Shown here: positions 20,640-33,619 of the stretch, in pieces
Layout of the letters: each line of letters starts with the position of its first letter
Numbering within the stretch: position 1 is the stretch's first letter
Notes under the pieces: model-generated
What the model was told of the DNA's origin: nothing
The model's input: the letters and a program-made list of their open reading frames with translations, nothing else
Database searches by the model: none
Assembly (NCBI GenBank): GCA_015680685.1
Contig: MNCI01004643.1
Coordinates: forward strand, 162,263-226,262
DNA from: Gnetum montanum
Lineage: Eukaryota; Streptophyta; Gnetopsida; Gnetales; Gnetaceae
Direction of reading: 5' to 3'
DNA length: 64,000 bases
Program-made: the position numbers and the translations under genes

Positions 20640-22480
20640 TGTTATTTCCTGAGTGAGAAGCTAGGTAAGGATGTCATAGTACTAGTTAGGTTTAGTGGGC
20701 ACTTATTCATTTATAGCACTAGCAAAGAGGAGTTTACTAGGAAATTGATTAGAAAGTGGACTCTTCTTCTCTTTATTGTCCCATCTCAACCAAGAAAAGT
20801 TGTCAACAACCACATTTTCAGTTCCCTTTTGATCTACCATCATGAGATCAAATTCCTACAAGATCACCAACCACTGTATGACATAGGGGCTCACCATTGG
20901 TTTGTTCAAGAGGAAGTAGATTGCATTGTGGTCTGTATGCATGAACACCTTGTACCCAAGCAGTGCCTAAATTTCTCGCATGCATACACCACCACCATAA
21001 GTTATTTCTCTATTGTGGTGTAATTTAGCTATGCATCCATAATGCTTCAGCTCACACAGTGGATGTAGTAAGTATGTTTTTGACCATCTAGCTATGTGAG
21101 CATGGCTCAGAAGGCATAATTTGATGCATTTGTAATGATATGGAATAGTTTAGACTAATCAAGTGCTCGTAGGATTAGAGTTTCTACGAGATTTTACTTG
21201 AGTTTCAAGAATTATTTCTCACATTCCTTGGTCTAGATGAATGGAGGATCCTTCTTTGTAAGCTCCACCAATGGTTTGGCAATTTTAGAGAAATTCTCTA
21301 TGAAGTGTCAATAGTAGCCAGTGTGACCAAGGAATGATTGAACATCTTTGATAGTTTTCGGTTGGTAGGTAATTCCTTGGATGACCCTTATTTTTTGAGG
21401 GTCCACCTTAATCATTGCTTGTGATATTTTGTGCCCCAAAATAATACCCTCCTAGACCATTAGATGGTCCTTTTACCAATTGAGACAAAGGTTAGTCTTC
21501 AAAAATCTTTTTAGCACTTGCTCAAGGTGTTCCAAGGCTTACTTAAATGTAGCCCCATAGGTGGAGAAGTCATCCATGAAGAATTCTACCCACTACTAAT
21601 TTACTGTTGAAAGATGCTAAGGACAAGGCATTGGAATGTTGTAGGGGCATTGTGTAGGACAAAGGGCATCTTTCTATATGCAAAAGTTCCATAGGGACTT
21701 ACGAATGTGCTTTTGGCCTAATCTTTAGGTGCAATCTGGATTTGGTTATAGCCACTATAACCATTAAGAAAGTTGTAGTAGCAATGCCTAGAGATGGTGT
21801 CGAACACCAGGTCCACAAATGATAATGGAAAATGATCTTTGTAGGTTGTCATCTTCAACAACCGAAATTCAATATAGATTCTTCACTTGCTACCTTTCTT
21901 TAGCACTATTATGAGTGGGCTAACCCACTCACTATCTGCAATGGAATAGATGAATCTTGCCTTGAGGAGTTTTTCAATATCCTCCTTGATGTTCTACTTT
22001 AGTTTAGGGTTCAACCACCACTGTGGATGCCTTGTTAGCTTAATGGAAGGATTTGTATAGATGCAGTGCTGGCATATCCATTGATCAATTCTAGTCAATT
22101 CATCATATGACTAGACAAAGGTTGTTGGCCATTTGTTAACCATCTTTAATAAATTCTCTTTTTATTTAAGGGCAAGATTGACATTTATTATAATTGGCTT
22201 GTGAGTTTTTAGAAAAGCATATTCCATTTTGGTTGACAACATTTTAAACTCTAGGGGCTCCTATTTGAAACTTTTAGGGATTTCCAACTTTTCCCAATTA
22301 GTGTCATTAGGTTCATGATCAGAGAGTCGGTGATGAACTTGTTCCAGTTCATCCATGTCTTCAACATAGGCACTTATCAAGTTCTCAGTTGGTTCCATGC
22401 ATATTATTGAGCTATTATTAAGATCAGCTGTTAGCCACTAGGTGTCCGCCTATTTTGTGGTTCCTGCATATAGGCACCTT
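20640..22480 (-). pseudogene. RT and RNase H remains of the minus-strand Athila-like relic
   Basis: On the minus strand RT motifs appear in order: a segment like SRHCYYNFLNGYSGYNQI near 21750-21800, then EFFMDDFSTYG at about 21555-21585 with the catalytic FMDD kept (21570-21581). RNase H-like sequence follows towards 20700. Frameshifts and stops leave no long frame. The plus-strand frames here, such as 20511-21023, are shadows of it. Confidence 0.75.
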
Positions 22481-22539
22481 TGAATTTTAGACACATTTGC
22501 ACACTGCCTACATGCTGTGATTGATGTACTATTTATGAA

Positions 22540-23048
22540 TTATAATTTCTTCACAAGGTTGCACCTCTTTTCACTATACATGATGCATGAAACGTGCTTC
22601 TTCTCTATGTTCCGAAATTTATCTTTCTTAGAAATCACCAAGGAGAGGTCTTTGATTCCCAATCGTGCATCGATGGTGCTCAACCAATCCCTTCCCATGA
22701 TGATTGGCAAGTCCTCCTTACAGTCATTAACATAGATCACGAGGAATTAAATATGATAGTACCATCCACAAATGGTGATCATGATCTCAAGGGAATAGTG
22801 ATGGGTTGATTTGCCAACTCAAGATGAAAGTTTTTCTTTTTGAGTGGAGGTAGGTTCCAAGCTTTATACATCTCATGGAAAATCATATTTACACTAGAAC
22901 TTAAATTTAGAAGAGCCTTGCAAGGTTCATTTCTAGCAGTTTGAACATAAATAAGAGGACTCCCAAGATTAGATCTTTTTCTGGGAAGGTGGCCAATCCA
23001 ATTAGTTACCGCATGGGTCAACATGATAGTATGTACTTTGGGAGGCAT
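22540..23048 (-). pseudogene. Protease remains of the minus-strand Athila-like relic
   Basis: Two pieces on the minus strand match the protease of the young element. The first contains HTIMLTHAVTNWIGHLPRK and LLNLSSSVNMIFHEMYKAWN, where the active Asp of LLDSGS is replaced. The second contains LPIIMGRDWLSTIDARLGIK. They are split by a frameshift near 22760. Confidence 0.8.
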
Positions 23049-23559
23049 TTGGTTTAAAGGGTTCTTGAATAGGTTTGTAGAGGATGAGGGAGAAGTAGGG
23101 TCATTAGCCTTAGGTGTATGTAAGGGCTTTGTAGCATTGTTAGTTTAGGAGAAGGATTTTTTTGGGGTTTATTTTTTGAATCACTTAGTTGAGGAGTCGA
23201 TTGTAAGATAATATCCCTTATGGCATTACATTACTGCGGCTAAGCTAGAATTTCACCTTGCATTTATGGAGTAGGTGGTAATTGAGTTAAGGATGGAGGG
23301 ACATGAGCAGAAGGATGGGAAGGATAATGATGAAATGGAAATTCCCCTATTAGGCTCTTTAGAATTTAGGAGGGTAGTAGTGATGTTGGAATGAAGTGTG
23401 ACTAGAAGAGTCACATGGAGAAATTGATTGTTGAACATAGTATGCATATGGATTAGGTTATCAGTAAGGGTATTGTTACCTTGGTAGTGGCATCCTCCAT
23501 GAATGTGGATGCTACCATTGATGATACTACTCATAAGGTTGCACTGGAGCTCAACTCTT

Positions 23560-25160
23560 CTTTTTCTTTGGCAACCTACTCAATCATCCTTTAAATCTGA
23601 TGGGCTCTAAGTTTTGAAAGTATTTTTTGGGCATAGATCTTACGAGTTCTTCTCATTTATGTGTGAAGCCCATTTATGATATGGTGGAGCTACTTCCTTT
23701 GAGAATAACCATGGCTAGGACATTAGTGCAAAAGAGAATAGTACCTGTCCATGGCTACATCTAAGGTTTCATGTGTTACTTGTTTTCAACCCTGTATCTG
23801 CTTTCTCAAGTTGGATACTTGAGAGTATGCTTAATAATTATCGTTGAAGAGCTCAAGCATTGTACTTCATTGATAGATTGATTCCAGCTCTAAGGACTGG
23901 TACAACTTTTAGCTTCTTTGATGAGTGTCCTTGGAAATAGCTTTAACTTTTGTCATTCAATCTACATGTTTTGTAAGGTACAAACATCGTGAAAGGATTG
24001 AAGATGGTTCTGTGTATCTGAGTTTTATTCCCCTTTAAACTTAGGGATATTGTTCATGTCTAACCATTTAATTCTTGCTATCTTTCACATGCCTTGTTGG
24101 GATCCTCATGACCTCTATGATGTTTAGCATATTTTGAGTTTGAAGCAAAGGTTTATCATAGTCATAGCCCATGTGATGGCCATGATGCCTATGATGCCCT
24201 TTTTTGTCCCTTCTTTCATGATGGTGGGCCTCCCTTCAATTCCCATGCCCCTAGTCTCTACTGGTTCAATGAGCCTTACAATCATCTTTGTCTCACCGGT
24301 CACCTACATCATAGTCACATCCTCTACAACTTTAGTTAGAGCTACTGGAGGCAGAAGAGAATATTGAAGGTGAAAAAGAGGAAGGAGAGTTAGCACTAGC
24401 ATGGTGCCTACTATTCTCTCTTATTTAGTCACAACCACGATCACCATGTCTATGACATCATGATGCTTGTCCCCATTCCTGCCATGACTCCCACATTTGG
24501 ATCCCCCATGATCATGTGACCTGTTCTTGCTTGAATTGAGATTATTTATAGTGGATTGTAAATTCTGGTTCATTCCCCCTTTGTTGAAAACAAGGGAAGG
24601 AGAGTCAGTGAATTGAAAACCCCTAGAGAAGGGATCCTCTTCATCTTTCTGGCCCAACAGGAATAAAGGGTTATTAAACCATTTCCCTTTTGATGCTTCA
24701 TAGTGCATCTCCTGTTGTTAATCTTTTTTGCATTGTGATTCAATGGGATGGTAGTCTTGATAGTTGTGGTCTTGCATAATGTATTCAACATTGAGCCCCT
24801 AGATGTAAAACCTCATAAGAGTTTGAAGTAACATCGCAGGAATTGATCGATTGGGTGGCAACACAATGTTGCCCTCCATGTCCCACTACTGTGATTTTTC
24901 ATCCTAATGCAAGATGAAGATGAATTCTAGCACATACTCATTAGGATGTGTATATACTACTATGCATTGTTGGGGCACTAGTGGATTTGTCCCTCCATGC
25001 CTTTGTTGATTTGATGTATGCTTGAATTGCAGTGGAGAATCAACCCTATGAGAAGAAGACATTTTAGCTTACCAAGAAAAATAGTGTGCTTGTAATATTC
25101 TTTGTTAGTTGAATGATTTAGCTTTGATGGACTCATTACAGTGTCTTTAAATAATTTCAC
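23560..25160 (-). pseudogene. Gag remains of the minus-strand Athila-like relic
   Basis: The minus strand near 24800-24950 encodes HPNEYVLEFIFILH, then DMEGNIVLPPNRSIPAML, matching the N-terminus of the intact gag at 55620-55740. The stretch 24421-24708 (ASKGKWFNNPLFLLGQKDE, EDPFSRGFQFTDSPS) matches the copy at 29080-29200. Further gag core remains run to about 23600. Many stops are present. Confidence 0.75.
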
Positions 25161-25191
25161 TAAGTTCTAGATAGTACATGTAGCTAACTAC

Positions 25192-25212
25192 AGTCCCCAG
25201 TAATGGTGACAA
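25192..25212 (-). promoter_or_regulatory. Degraded primer-binding site
   Basis: On the minus strand TTGTCACCATTACTGGGGAC follows the LTR end. It is a diverged form of TTGGCGCCGTTGCCGGGGAC, the site seen intact at 55358-55377. Confidence 0.8.
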
Positions 25213-26090
25213 TGATGAACAACGAGTATACCCTATGCCCAACTATATGAATCACTAGTGTTCACTAAGTGATCCAATCAAATTTCATAGACTTTAGCTC
25301 TCTAAGTGCATTGGCTCTACAAGGTGAATTTAGAAATTGTGATAGTTGTATTCTCAGTTCCACTTGTGAGGTGCAAGTGTATGGTTAAGTGTAACTAAGG
25401 TAACTAATTTTTATCATTTTATCATTTATATTTTTAATCACCTAAGTGCTGGAAATAAAATAATAGATGTTTAGTTAATCTATTTAATTTGATAAGTATC
25501 TAACACTTAACTAATCCTAACATAAGCATTTATTCCCACTTTCTATACATATCTTAAACACGTTAGAACGCTACTAGGTTATCAAGCATTAAGCACTACT
25601 AGGATTACCAAGTGTTAAGCATATGCTCGAATTGGTCATACTTATGTTTGCTATTTAATTGATATTAATCACATAATTACAATTCATTAAAGTAAAGTAC
25701 ATGAAGAATAAATGCATAAGGAAACATTAATCTATTCCAAGTGTTACAAGGTTTTATCAGAAAAGCTCCTCTTTATTGTCATTCACACTGAGGTGCTTAG
25801 GCACATCAATGCTCGAATAAAGATCTATACACTTCTTTAACTTTTGCTACTAACACTTAGAAAATATTCTTAGTTTTGGAAGGAAAACTACAAGAGCTTC
25901 GCTACAACTAACTAAAAGATTACCATAAAAGTGGCAAGTAGGCGCAGATTTATAGGTGATGGTAGGCTGCCATATTGATGGGTACACATCAACATAGTAA
26001 ACCCTACATTGATGGTATCATGTTGATGGGATCTTGTTGACAAGCTTACATTGATGACATCCCGTCAACGTGACCTAATGACACAATTCA
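25213..26090 (-). repeat. 5' LTR of the minus-strand Athila-like relic
   Basis: On the minus strand it ends with GTTGTTCATCA next to the primer site, like the CGCCACTCATCA end of the young copy. A TATA box (CCTATAAATCTG) is near 25950. The right edge is placed at a TG that gives TGAATTGTGTC on the minus strand; it is not confirmed by a target duplication. Confidence 0.65.
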
Positions 26091-27085
26091 TTAACCTTGA
26101 ACTAGAGGTTGTCATCCTTAGCCCTTGCTCCTCCACTATTGCTTGCCTTTTTCAAGCACTTCCTCAGTCGGTGTCCTGGCTTCCCACATGCAAAAAACCT
26201 CATTTTTAATGAATATAATAATTTCTTAAGTATAATTTGAATGAGCAACCCCTTATCTAACAAGGCAATGAGATAACTATTTGAGCTACTTATCATTGGT
26301 TTCTTATAATTAACTTTTCATGGATCAACATAATACTTTTATTGCTTGAGAATAGAAATTGGATTTTGATCTTAATTCGTGTGATTATTCTAAAATCCCT
26401 TGTTGGATTGAATTAAAAAATCTTCCTTTTATTTTTTAAAGTGTTGAAAACAAAATTATTAGCAGCATTGGCATAATCCTCAAAATAGAGTCAAAAACAT
26501 TACTAAAGAAGACATTATTTTGTAGAGATTGATTTACAATAGAGGAAGAAAAAATTAAAATGTAAGGAAAGTATTTAGTATTTTTCTTAGAAAGTGATGA
26601 TGTTGCAACTATGACTATAATGAACACCATGTTATTTGGATTTATCCTTTTCTTAATCAAAAAGTTGTTCATGAGGAAAAGAAACAATAATTTTCAAAAG
26701 CAACATGGTAATTTTTAACAAGCACAAATAAAACCTTCTTCAATAAGTTTTTAATCTTTTGCTAATCATTTTAAATTTGAAGATGCTAGTAAATTCTCTA
26801 CATATAAAGTGAATCTTTCTTAGATAAAAAGATTTTTTTAGTAATAACTAGAATGAAAGTGCTAATGCACAAGAATTTTATTTAGTACAATGCAAAAAGA
26901 AGAGGCTTATAAATATTAATTTCAATTCAAAAATTCTAAAAATATTTTCTTTTTCTTTAAAGTTTTACTACTATTCTAAATGGTTTTTTATGAAATAATG
27001 GTTTTTCACATATTAGTGATATGGATTATGAAATAACTCTTGTGCTTGAAAAAGCAAGGACAAGGGCTTCCTTCCCTACATCTCA
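26091..27085. other. AT-rich region with a zinc-knuckle fragment
   Basis: On the minus strand 26102-26296 encodes FFACGKPGHRLRKC, a CCHC-like knuckle missing its first Cys, followed by a basic tail. It is probably a gag or LINE ORF1 remnant of unknown origin. The rest shows no recognisable gene. It may contain the decayed 5' part of the LINE that starts at 27086. Confidence 0.4.
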
Positions 27086-27709
27086 ATGTTAGTTTTATCA
27101 TTTAATATTTAGGGCCTTTCTGATAGGTCCTAAGCAAAGATTGTTATGAAGTATTTATCAAACTAGAATTTTTCTCTAGATTTTATTTTCTTGTAAGAGA
27201 TTAAGATTTTCATGCATGATATTATTTTTGGTTGTAAATGCATTTTTAAAAACCACATTGTTTTTTTTGTTACTCATGAAGTTAATAAAGGAGGTATTAC
27301 TATTCTAGGTAATAAAAATTAAATTATAAAAGTTTTGGATTTTGGATTTAAAAACCTTGAAATAATTATTTGGAACTAAAAAAGGAGACGTTGGACTTTG
27401 TAATATTTATGATGTTAATAATTTGAAAGGTTGATCAGAGGTTTCAAAATATCTTTTATCTTGGCCTAAAATTTTTTGTATTGTTAGAGGTGATCTCAAT
27501 ATGATTAAAAGTCATTTAGATAAACCTAGTGATATTCTTCTTGATATGTCTTCTCAAAAAAAAAAGAAAAAGAAAAAGGATTGGTATAATTTTAAAGAAA
27601 AATATTTTTTTGATGTTATTTTTTTATTTTCATATCATTCAAATGAGAAGAATTATACTTGGTGTAATAATTATAAAGGAAATTATAGAATATATTATTG
27701 AATTAATAG
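27086..27709 (+). pseudogene. LINE ORF2, endonuclease part
   Basis: The frame begins near an ATG at 27086 with LVLSFNI and continues, with shifts, through the endonuclease. Motifs are FIFLQEI-like FIFL*EIK, GLCNIYDVNN, and IVRGDLNMIKSHLDKPSD (27475-27535), the last matching the GGDFN motif of plant LINE endonucleases. YTWCNNYKGNYRI follows. The gene is cut at 27709 by the Athila-like element and resumes at 37838. Joining the two flanks over the AATAG duplication restores the endonuclease frame. Confidence 0.8.
27705..27709. repeat. Target-site duplication AATAG
   Basis: AATAG precedes the 5' LTR and recurs at 37838-37842 after the 3' LTR. It fixes the boundaries of the Athila-like element. 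Confidence 0.9.
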
Positions 27710-28578
27710 TGATGAATCATGTTTTTTCATTTGCTCTGACATCGGGTACTTGACATTAGAGCCTTTACGTTGGGTATCTTACGTTAGAGCCAAGATGTGA
27801 TGTTGGGTATTTGACGTTAGAAGATATATGCCAGCCTATTAATATAGTGCTCGGGCTCACAATTTGGCATTAGTTTTTTTAGTTTTCAGTCAGAGTTGCG
27901 AAGTTCTCACAGTTTGTTTTCTCCAGAGTTAGAATATTTTTTGAGTGCCCACAGTAAGAGTCTAAGTGTGTATGGATCTTTGTTCAAACATTGATGTACT
28001 TGAGCGCAGTAGTGTGATGGGAATAAAAATGAACTCTTTTGACAATACTTATAGCATTGAGAATAGATTAATGTTTCCTTTAATGCACTTTACTTTTATG
28101 CATTTTACTTTAATATATTTCAATTAAGCCATTAATTTTGAGTTGTTAATGAACACAAGCACGACCACCTCGAGCATACATATAGTTCTTGGTAACCTAG
28201 CAACACTTAATGTTTGGTAACCCAACAACATTATATGTGTTAAGGATGTATCTAGGAAAGTGGGATGAGTACTTGTGTTATGCTAGCTAGGTAATAAATG
28301 AATTAGACCTTAAATTACTCTACCTTTCATTCTTGTTGTAGGCAATTAAATTCATAAAACATAAAACGATAAAAATCATGTACCTCAATTACACTTAAAC
28401 CATACCTTTGAGCTTCACAAGTGTAGTTGGGAAGACAACAAATGTTCTCAACACCCATTTCACTTCCTAGAGGAACTAGTGTACTAGAGAACTATAGGTC
28501 CATGGAATTTGACTAGATCATGCATAAATGCCTTAGTGACTCATATGGTTGGGTGTAGGGGTACCTTGTTACTCATCA
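27710..28578 (+). repeat. 5' LTR of the plus-strand Athila-like element
   Basis: It runs from TGATGAATCATG to TTACTCATCA. Inside are short direct repeats of the form GACGTTAGAGCC / TTGGGTATCT near the start, a TATA-like ATTAATATAG near 27840, and several TTGGTAACC units. It matches 36987-37837. Confidence 0.9.
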
Positions 28579-28579
28579 T

Positions 28580-28597
28580 TAGTGCCATTGTTAGGGC
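28580..28597 (+). promoter_or_regulatory. Degraded primer-binding site
   Basis: TAGTGCCATTGTTAGGGC follows the LTR end by one base and differs at a few positions from TGGCGCCGTTGCCGGGGA. Confidence 0.8.
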
Positions 28598-28754
28598 TTT
28601 TTGGTTGTTTTGTGCACTATCTAGGATTTAGTGGAAATTATTCAAAATCATTGGAATGAACCTTAGAGTCATATCATATTTTACAATTAGTACAACAAAA
28701 TTTAAAAGCACACTACGTTTTTATCATCTAATTAAAAATATCTTCTTCTTATAA

Positions 28755-31150
28755 GAGTGCTTCTCCGTCCAAGTCTGATGGAGCTCATTTGTTGATGCCT
28801 CAGCAATATCGAGTGGTATATGCTAATCCTGATGAGTATGTATCCAATTTCACCTTCATCCTACATTAGGATGAATAGCTATGGTGGCATGATATGGAGG
28901 GTAACATTGTGTTGCCTCCTGATCGATCTGTCCTTGCAATGCTTCAACAAATGCTTATATGATGGGGTCTCTAGGAACATCATGCTGAGTATGTTGTGCA
29001 AGATACTAACACCAAGAATTATCATTCCATCTAAGCACAATGTCTATAGAAATGACACCTAGAAAAACACCATGAATTTATGAAGGGAAAAGGATTTAAT
29101 GATTCCCCATTCCTACTGTACCAAAAAGATGATGGGGAACCCTTCTTTAGGGGTTTCTCATCCAGTGAAATTTCTTTCTTTGACTTCAGTGATGAAGGTC
29201 AAATTCAAAACCTACAATCCATAATTCTCAATCCTAGTTCTGGTAAGAATGGATCCAACAACAAAGAAGGATCCAATGAGGCAAGTCAAGGCAAGGATGC
29301 AAACAAGAAACAAGATTGTGATTGTGGCCGTGGTCACCAAAGAGATGGTAGCAGGAACCTTGATGGTGTTGGTTCTTCTTCTTCTTTATCTTCATTATCA
29401 TCTTTTTCTTCTTCTAGCTCTGATCACAACTGTAGGAGGTGAGACTATGATGGAGGTGACCAAAATGATCGATGGGACTAAAATAATCGAAGGGCCCCAG
29501 GAAAGGCATGATCAAGGATGCAAACATTTAAGAGAGGCACATCGCCATGAATGAAGGGATAGTAGAGGGCATCGTAGGCACCATGATCATGGCCTCAATG
29601 AGCCTTTTCTTATCACCCAAAGTATGCTTAATATTTCAGAGGTAGTACAAATTCTAAGAAGGCATGTGAAGGATTATCAAATTAAAAGGCTAGACATGAA
29701 CAAAATTTATTGGTTTGAAGGGGGATATAACTTTAATCTATAGAACCATCTCTAAGCTTTTTAAGATGCATGTGTCTTGTAGAACATAGAGAATGAGTGG
29801 CAAAAACTTAAGTTGTTCCCAAGGACACTCATCAAAGAAGCAGGGAACTGGTACCAATCCTTAGAGCCAGAATCTATCAGACGATGGAGTACCATGCTTG
29901 AAGTGTTTAATGATAAATATCAAACATACTCCAGAGTGACCAACAAGGCAAATCTAATGATGGAAACCTGGAACACATAAACCTTTGGATGTCACCATTG
30001 GTTGATACTATTCCTTAATGCACAAATGTCTTGGCCATGGTTATTCTCAACTAGATCAACTTTGTTACATTGTAGATGGGCTTTGATCAGAAATGAGGAG
30101 AATCCTTGGGGTCTATGCCCAAGGGTGACTATTAGAATTAAGTGCCCATCAAATAAAAAGACTAATCAAGTAGGTAGTTAAAGAGGAGGGTAAATTAAGA
30201 AAAAGAGAACATGTAGAAGTGTACAACTTTGATCCTTTGATTGAAAAGAGTGAATTTTGATTTTGTGATAGTAAGGATGAATCTTCATCTAATGAGGTGG
30301 TGAATAGAAAAACCTTATTGCTCCAAAAATTTCAATTTAAAATTATGACCAAGTTTGATTAGTTGTTAGACTCCATGGATAACAAATTTTAAGTTGTCCT
30401 AAAAAGTACTGAAGAATCCAAAGAACAAGGTAGTGATTGTGAGCACAAGAGGCACAAGGAAGTTAAACATGCCTATCAAAAAGGTAAGGGCAAGATTGCT
30501 ACAATAGAAGAAGTTGTGGAAAGAAAAATAGATGATGATGGTAGATGTAACATTTGCCAATATGTACATCCTAAGGGATGTTGCCCCATAGTGTCACATT
30601 TATAAGAGTCTGGGATGTATGCTTTAAATCTACAATTTACACAAAGGCAAACATCCAGAAGATTACCTTATCCCCAAGGTAATTTTGGGTAGTTCCACTA
30701 GCAACAACAATATTATCTAAGCAGAACTCCACTACAACCATATGAGTAGTATCCATAGTGGCAACAAACATAATCATGGTCGTTGACATCACCAAGGTAG
30801 AAATACCTTTACAGATAACGTGATTCATATGGGTACTACATTTAGCAATTCCTATCTCCACGTGACTCCTCTAATCATGTTTCTACTTTCCATCTCATTA
30901 CCACCCTTCTGATTATTATTGAACTCATTCTCTACATGAAAGGAGGGATGCTGCCTCTTATCCTTATCCTTCTCCTATCCCTACACATCTTCCTCCTCTA
31001 GTTGCATAGCTACCATATGCTCCACCTATGTAGGATGAACTATTAGCTCAACTGCAACAACATAATGCGACTAGGATTGTTAATTTGCAACTAGTTCATC
31101 AACCAAGTGGGTCGAAGACTTGATTAAAGAAAGGCCTTTTTGTTGACCAC
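28755..31150 (+). pseudogene. Gag of the plus-strand Athila-like element
   Basis: It aligns along its length to the intact gag at 55504 onward: NPDEYVSNFTFIL, MEGNIVLPPDRS, then KGKGFNDSPFLLYQKDD (29080-29130), a Ser/charged low-complexity stretch, the core including EAGNWYQSLEPESIRRWSTM (29840-29900), and the zinc-knuckle variant near 30550 (CNICQYVHPKGCCPI). Numerous stops and frameshifts. The gag would form the virus-like particle. Confidence 0.82.
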
Positions 31151-31765
31151 GTAGTTTGCCTAAGCCCTCAAATACACCTGCAGTTGACAAACCTGTCCTT
31201 CCATCTTCCTCTGTATCAAATACCTTCAAGTCCCCTTCAAAACAAACATTGCCCAGGATCCATATTGTTATGCTTACTCATCTCATATCTGATTGCATCT
31301 ATGCTAGAAACCTTCCTAGGAAGTTAGCAGATCTTGGAAGTCCTATGATTTATTTGTAGATCATTGAGAATGAACCATGCAAAGCTCTTCTCAACTTAGG
31401 TTCTAATGTCAATTTAATTTCTCATGAGATATATAATGCATGGAACCTACCTCCTCTCAAGAAGAGTAATATCAGGCTAGAATTAACAAACTAGTCCATC
31501 ATTGTTCCATTGGGATTGTTGGGAGACATTGTGATCATTGTTTGTGGGTGGTCTTATCCTACTAATTTCCTAGTAATCAAGGTGGAGAACTGCAAAGGGG
31601 ATTTTTCAATCATCATGGGAAGGGCATGGCTTAGCACCATTGATGAAAGATTAGGCATTAGAGATCTTTCCTTGGAAATATCTAAAAAAAATATATTTGA
31701 AAAGATTGAGAAAAAGCAAGTTCCATGCATCGCATACAATGATATAGGGTGTAATTGTGTGTAGA
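31150..31765 (+). pseudogene. Protease of the plus-strand Athila-like element
   Basis: The frame reads LPRIHIVMLTHLISDCIYAR, then LLNLGSNVNLISHEI-like sequence near 31390 (the active Asp is not kept), and FSIIMGRAWLSTIDERLGIR at about 31605-31665. It matches the young copy's protease. Confidence 0.8.
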
Positions 31766-32049
31766 AACTTTGGGTTATGAAATAAGCATCTATCTTCTCA
31801 TGTAAGTAGTGTGCACCAGAAGTAGAAATTCAAAGGTGTCTATATGCAGTAGCCACAAAATAGGAGGGTATCCAGTGGTTGACCGTTGATTCTGAGAGTA
31901 GCACACTTTGCATGGAACCAACTGAGAGCTTGACATATGCATATGTCATAGGAATGGATGAACTAGAGCAAGTTCATCACCAGAACATTGATGATGTAAA
32001 TAAAGATATTTATTGGAAAGAGTTGGAAATTCATAAAAATTTTAAGTAA

Positions 32050-33560
32050 GAGCCCCTTGAACTAAAAACACTACTGGTTGGAATGAAATATGTGTTTTTA
32101 AAAAATGGAAAGCTAGTTATAATCAACGCAAATCTTGCTCTAGAGTAGAAAAAGATGCTATTGAATGTGGTTAAAAAATGGTCAGCAGATTTTGCTTGGT
32201 CATATCCTGAACTTACAAGGATTGATCCTAGGATATGCCAACATCGCATCTACAATGATCTAGCCATGAAGCCAAAAAGACAACCACAGAGGGAATTGAA
32301 CCTCAAATTGAAGTATATCATCAAGGAGGAAATTGAACAACTCCTTAAGACAGGGTTCATTTATCTCATTGTAGATAGTGAGTGGGTTAGTCCATTCATA
32401 ATTGTGCCAAAGAAAGGAGGCAAGTGGCAAGTTTGCATCAATTTTTGGCTGCTGAGTATGGCAGCATTCAAAGATCATTTCTTGTTGCCGTTTGTTGATC
32501 AGGTGTTAGACACAATATCTAGGCATTGCTACTACAGTTTTCTAGATGGTTATAATGGTTATAACCAAATTCAAATTACACTAGAGAACAAGGTGAATAC
32601 AACATTCATGAGTCCTTGGGGGACTTTTGCATATTGTAAGATGCCATTTGGTCTATGCAATGCTCCTACTACATTCTAACACTTGGTTTTGAGCATTTTT
32701 CAATAGCAGATTGGAAGTGGTATGGAAGTCTTCATGGATGAATTCTCCACTTATGGAGCCACATTTGAGAAAGCCCTGAACCGCCTTGAGCAAGTGCTAA
32801 AAAGATGTGTTGAAACTAACTTACAGCTCAATTGAAAGAAATGTTACTTAATGGTCTAGGAAGGCATTGTATTGGGGCACAGAATATCACAAGTAGGAAT
32901 TGAGGTAGACCCTAAGAGAATAAGGGTTATCCAAGGAATAACCCATTAACTAGAAACTATCAAAGATGTTTAATCATTCCTTGGATATACTAGCTATTAC
33001 CAGCGATTCATAGAGAATTTCTCTAGGATCGCAAAGCTATTAGTGGAATTGACAAAGAAGGATGCTTCATTTTTCTAGACCGTGGAATGTGAAAAAGCAT
33101 TCTAACAACTAAAAATGAAACTTGTAGAAACTCTAATTCTACAAGCACCTGACTAGTCCAAACCATTTCATGTCATGATGGATGCATCAAATTATGCCTT
33201 AGGAGTTGTGCTTACATAAATGGATGACAAAAAATGTCCATACGATATCCACTACACTAGCTAAAGAATTATGGGTGCACAACTAAACTACACCACTATA
33301 GAAAAAGAATTGATGGTGATGGTGTTTGCTCTAGAGAATTTTATGCATTATGTGCTTGGATATAAGGTGTTTGTTGACATGGATCACAGTGCCATCCACT
33401 TCTTGATGAACAAGCCAATGATGAGCCTTCATGTCATATGATGGCTAGTGATTTTGCAGGAATTTGATCTTATGATGGTAGGTTGAAAGGGCACTAAGAA
33501 TGTGATCACTGATCACTTATCTTGGTTGCGATGGGACAACAAAGGAAGAAAATATACTAT
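32050..33560 (+). pseudogene. RT and RNase H of the plus-strand Athila-like element
   Basis: The open stretch 32155-32679 carries the RT fingers (VVKKWSADFAWSYPELTRID, VSPFIIVPKKGGKWQVCINF) and palm (FLDGYNGYNQIQI, MPFGLCNAPTTF). The catalytic box at 32731-32745 is FMDEF, so the second Asp of FMDD has become Glu. Thumb and RNase H motifs follow (FHVMMDASNYALG near 33170). Several stops (for example at 32678) break it. Confidence 0.88.
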
Positions 33561-33619
33561 CTAATATGTTTCTTTATGAACTTCTCTTTATTGGGGCCAT
33601 AACTAAAAAATTTCCTAAT

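Larger units (their letters stand above)
17830..26090 (-). mobile_element. Decayed Athila-like element, minus strand
   Basis: The order on the minus strand is 5' LTR (25213-26090), degraded primer site, gag, protease, RT, RNase H, integrase, 3' non-coding block and part of a 3' LTR (about 17830-17947). Proteins match those of the copy at 27710-37837 and the young copy at 54317-61903. The two LTR starts share TGAA followed by a GGTCA...GTCAACGGGAT stretch. I could not find the far end of the left LTR or a target duplication, so the left boundary is approximate. Many stops and frameshifts are present. Confidence 0.75.

Noticed and set aside
20511-21023. A 170-codon plus-strand frame
   Set aside because: It is opposite decayed RT/RNase H/integrase sequence of the minus-strand Athila-like relic and has no independent motif.
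29080-29442. A separate small gene inside the Athila-like element
   Set aside because: It aligns with the gag N-terminal part of related copies and is only an open stretch of a broken gag.
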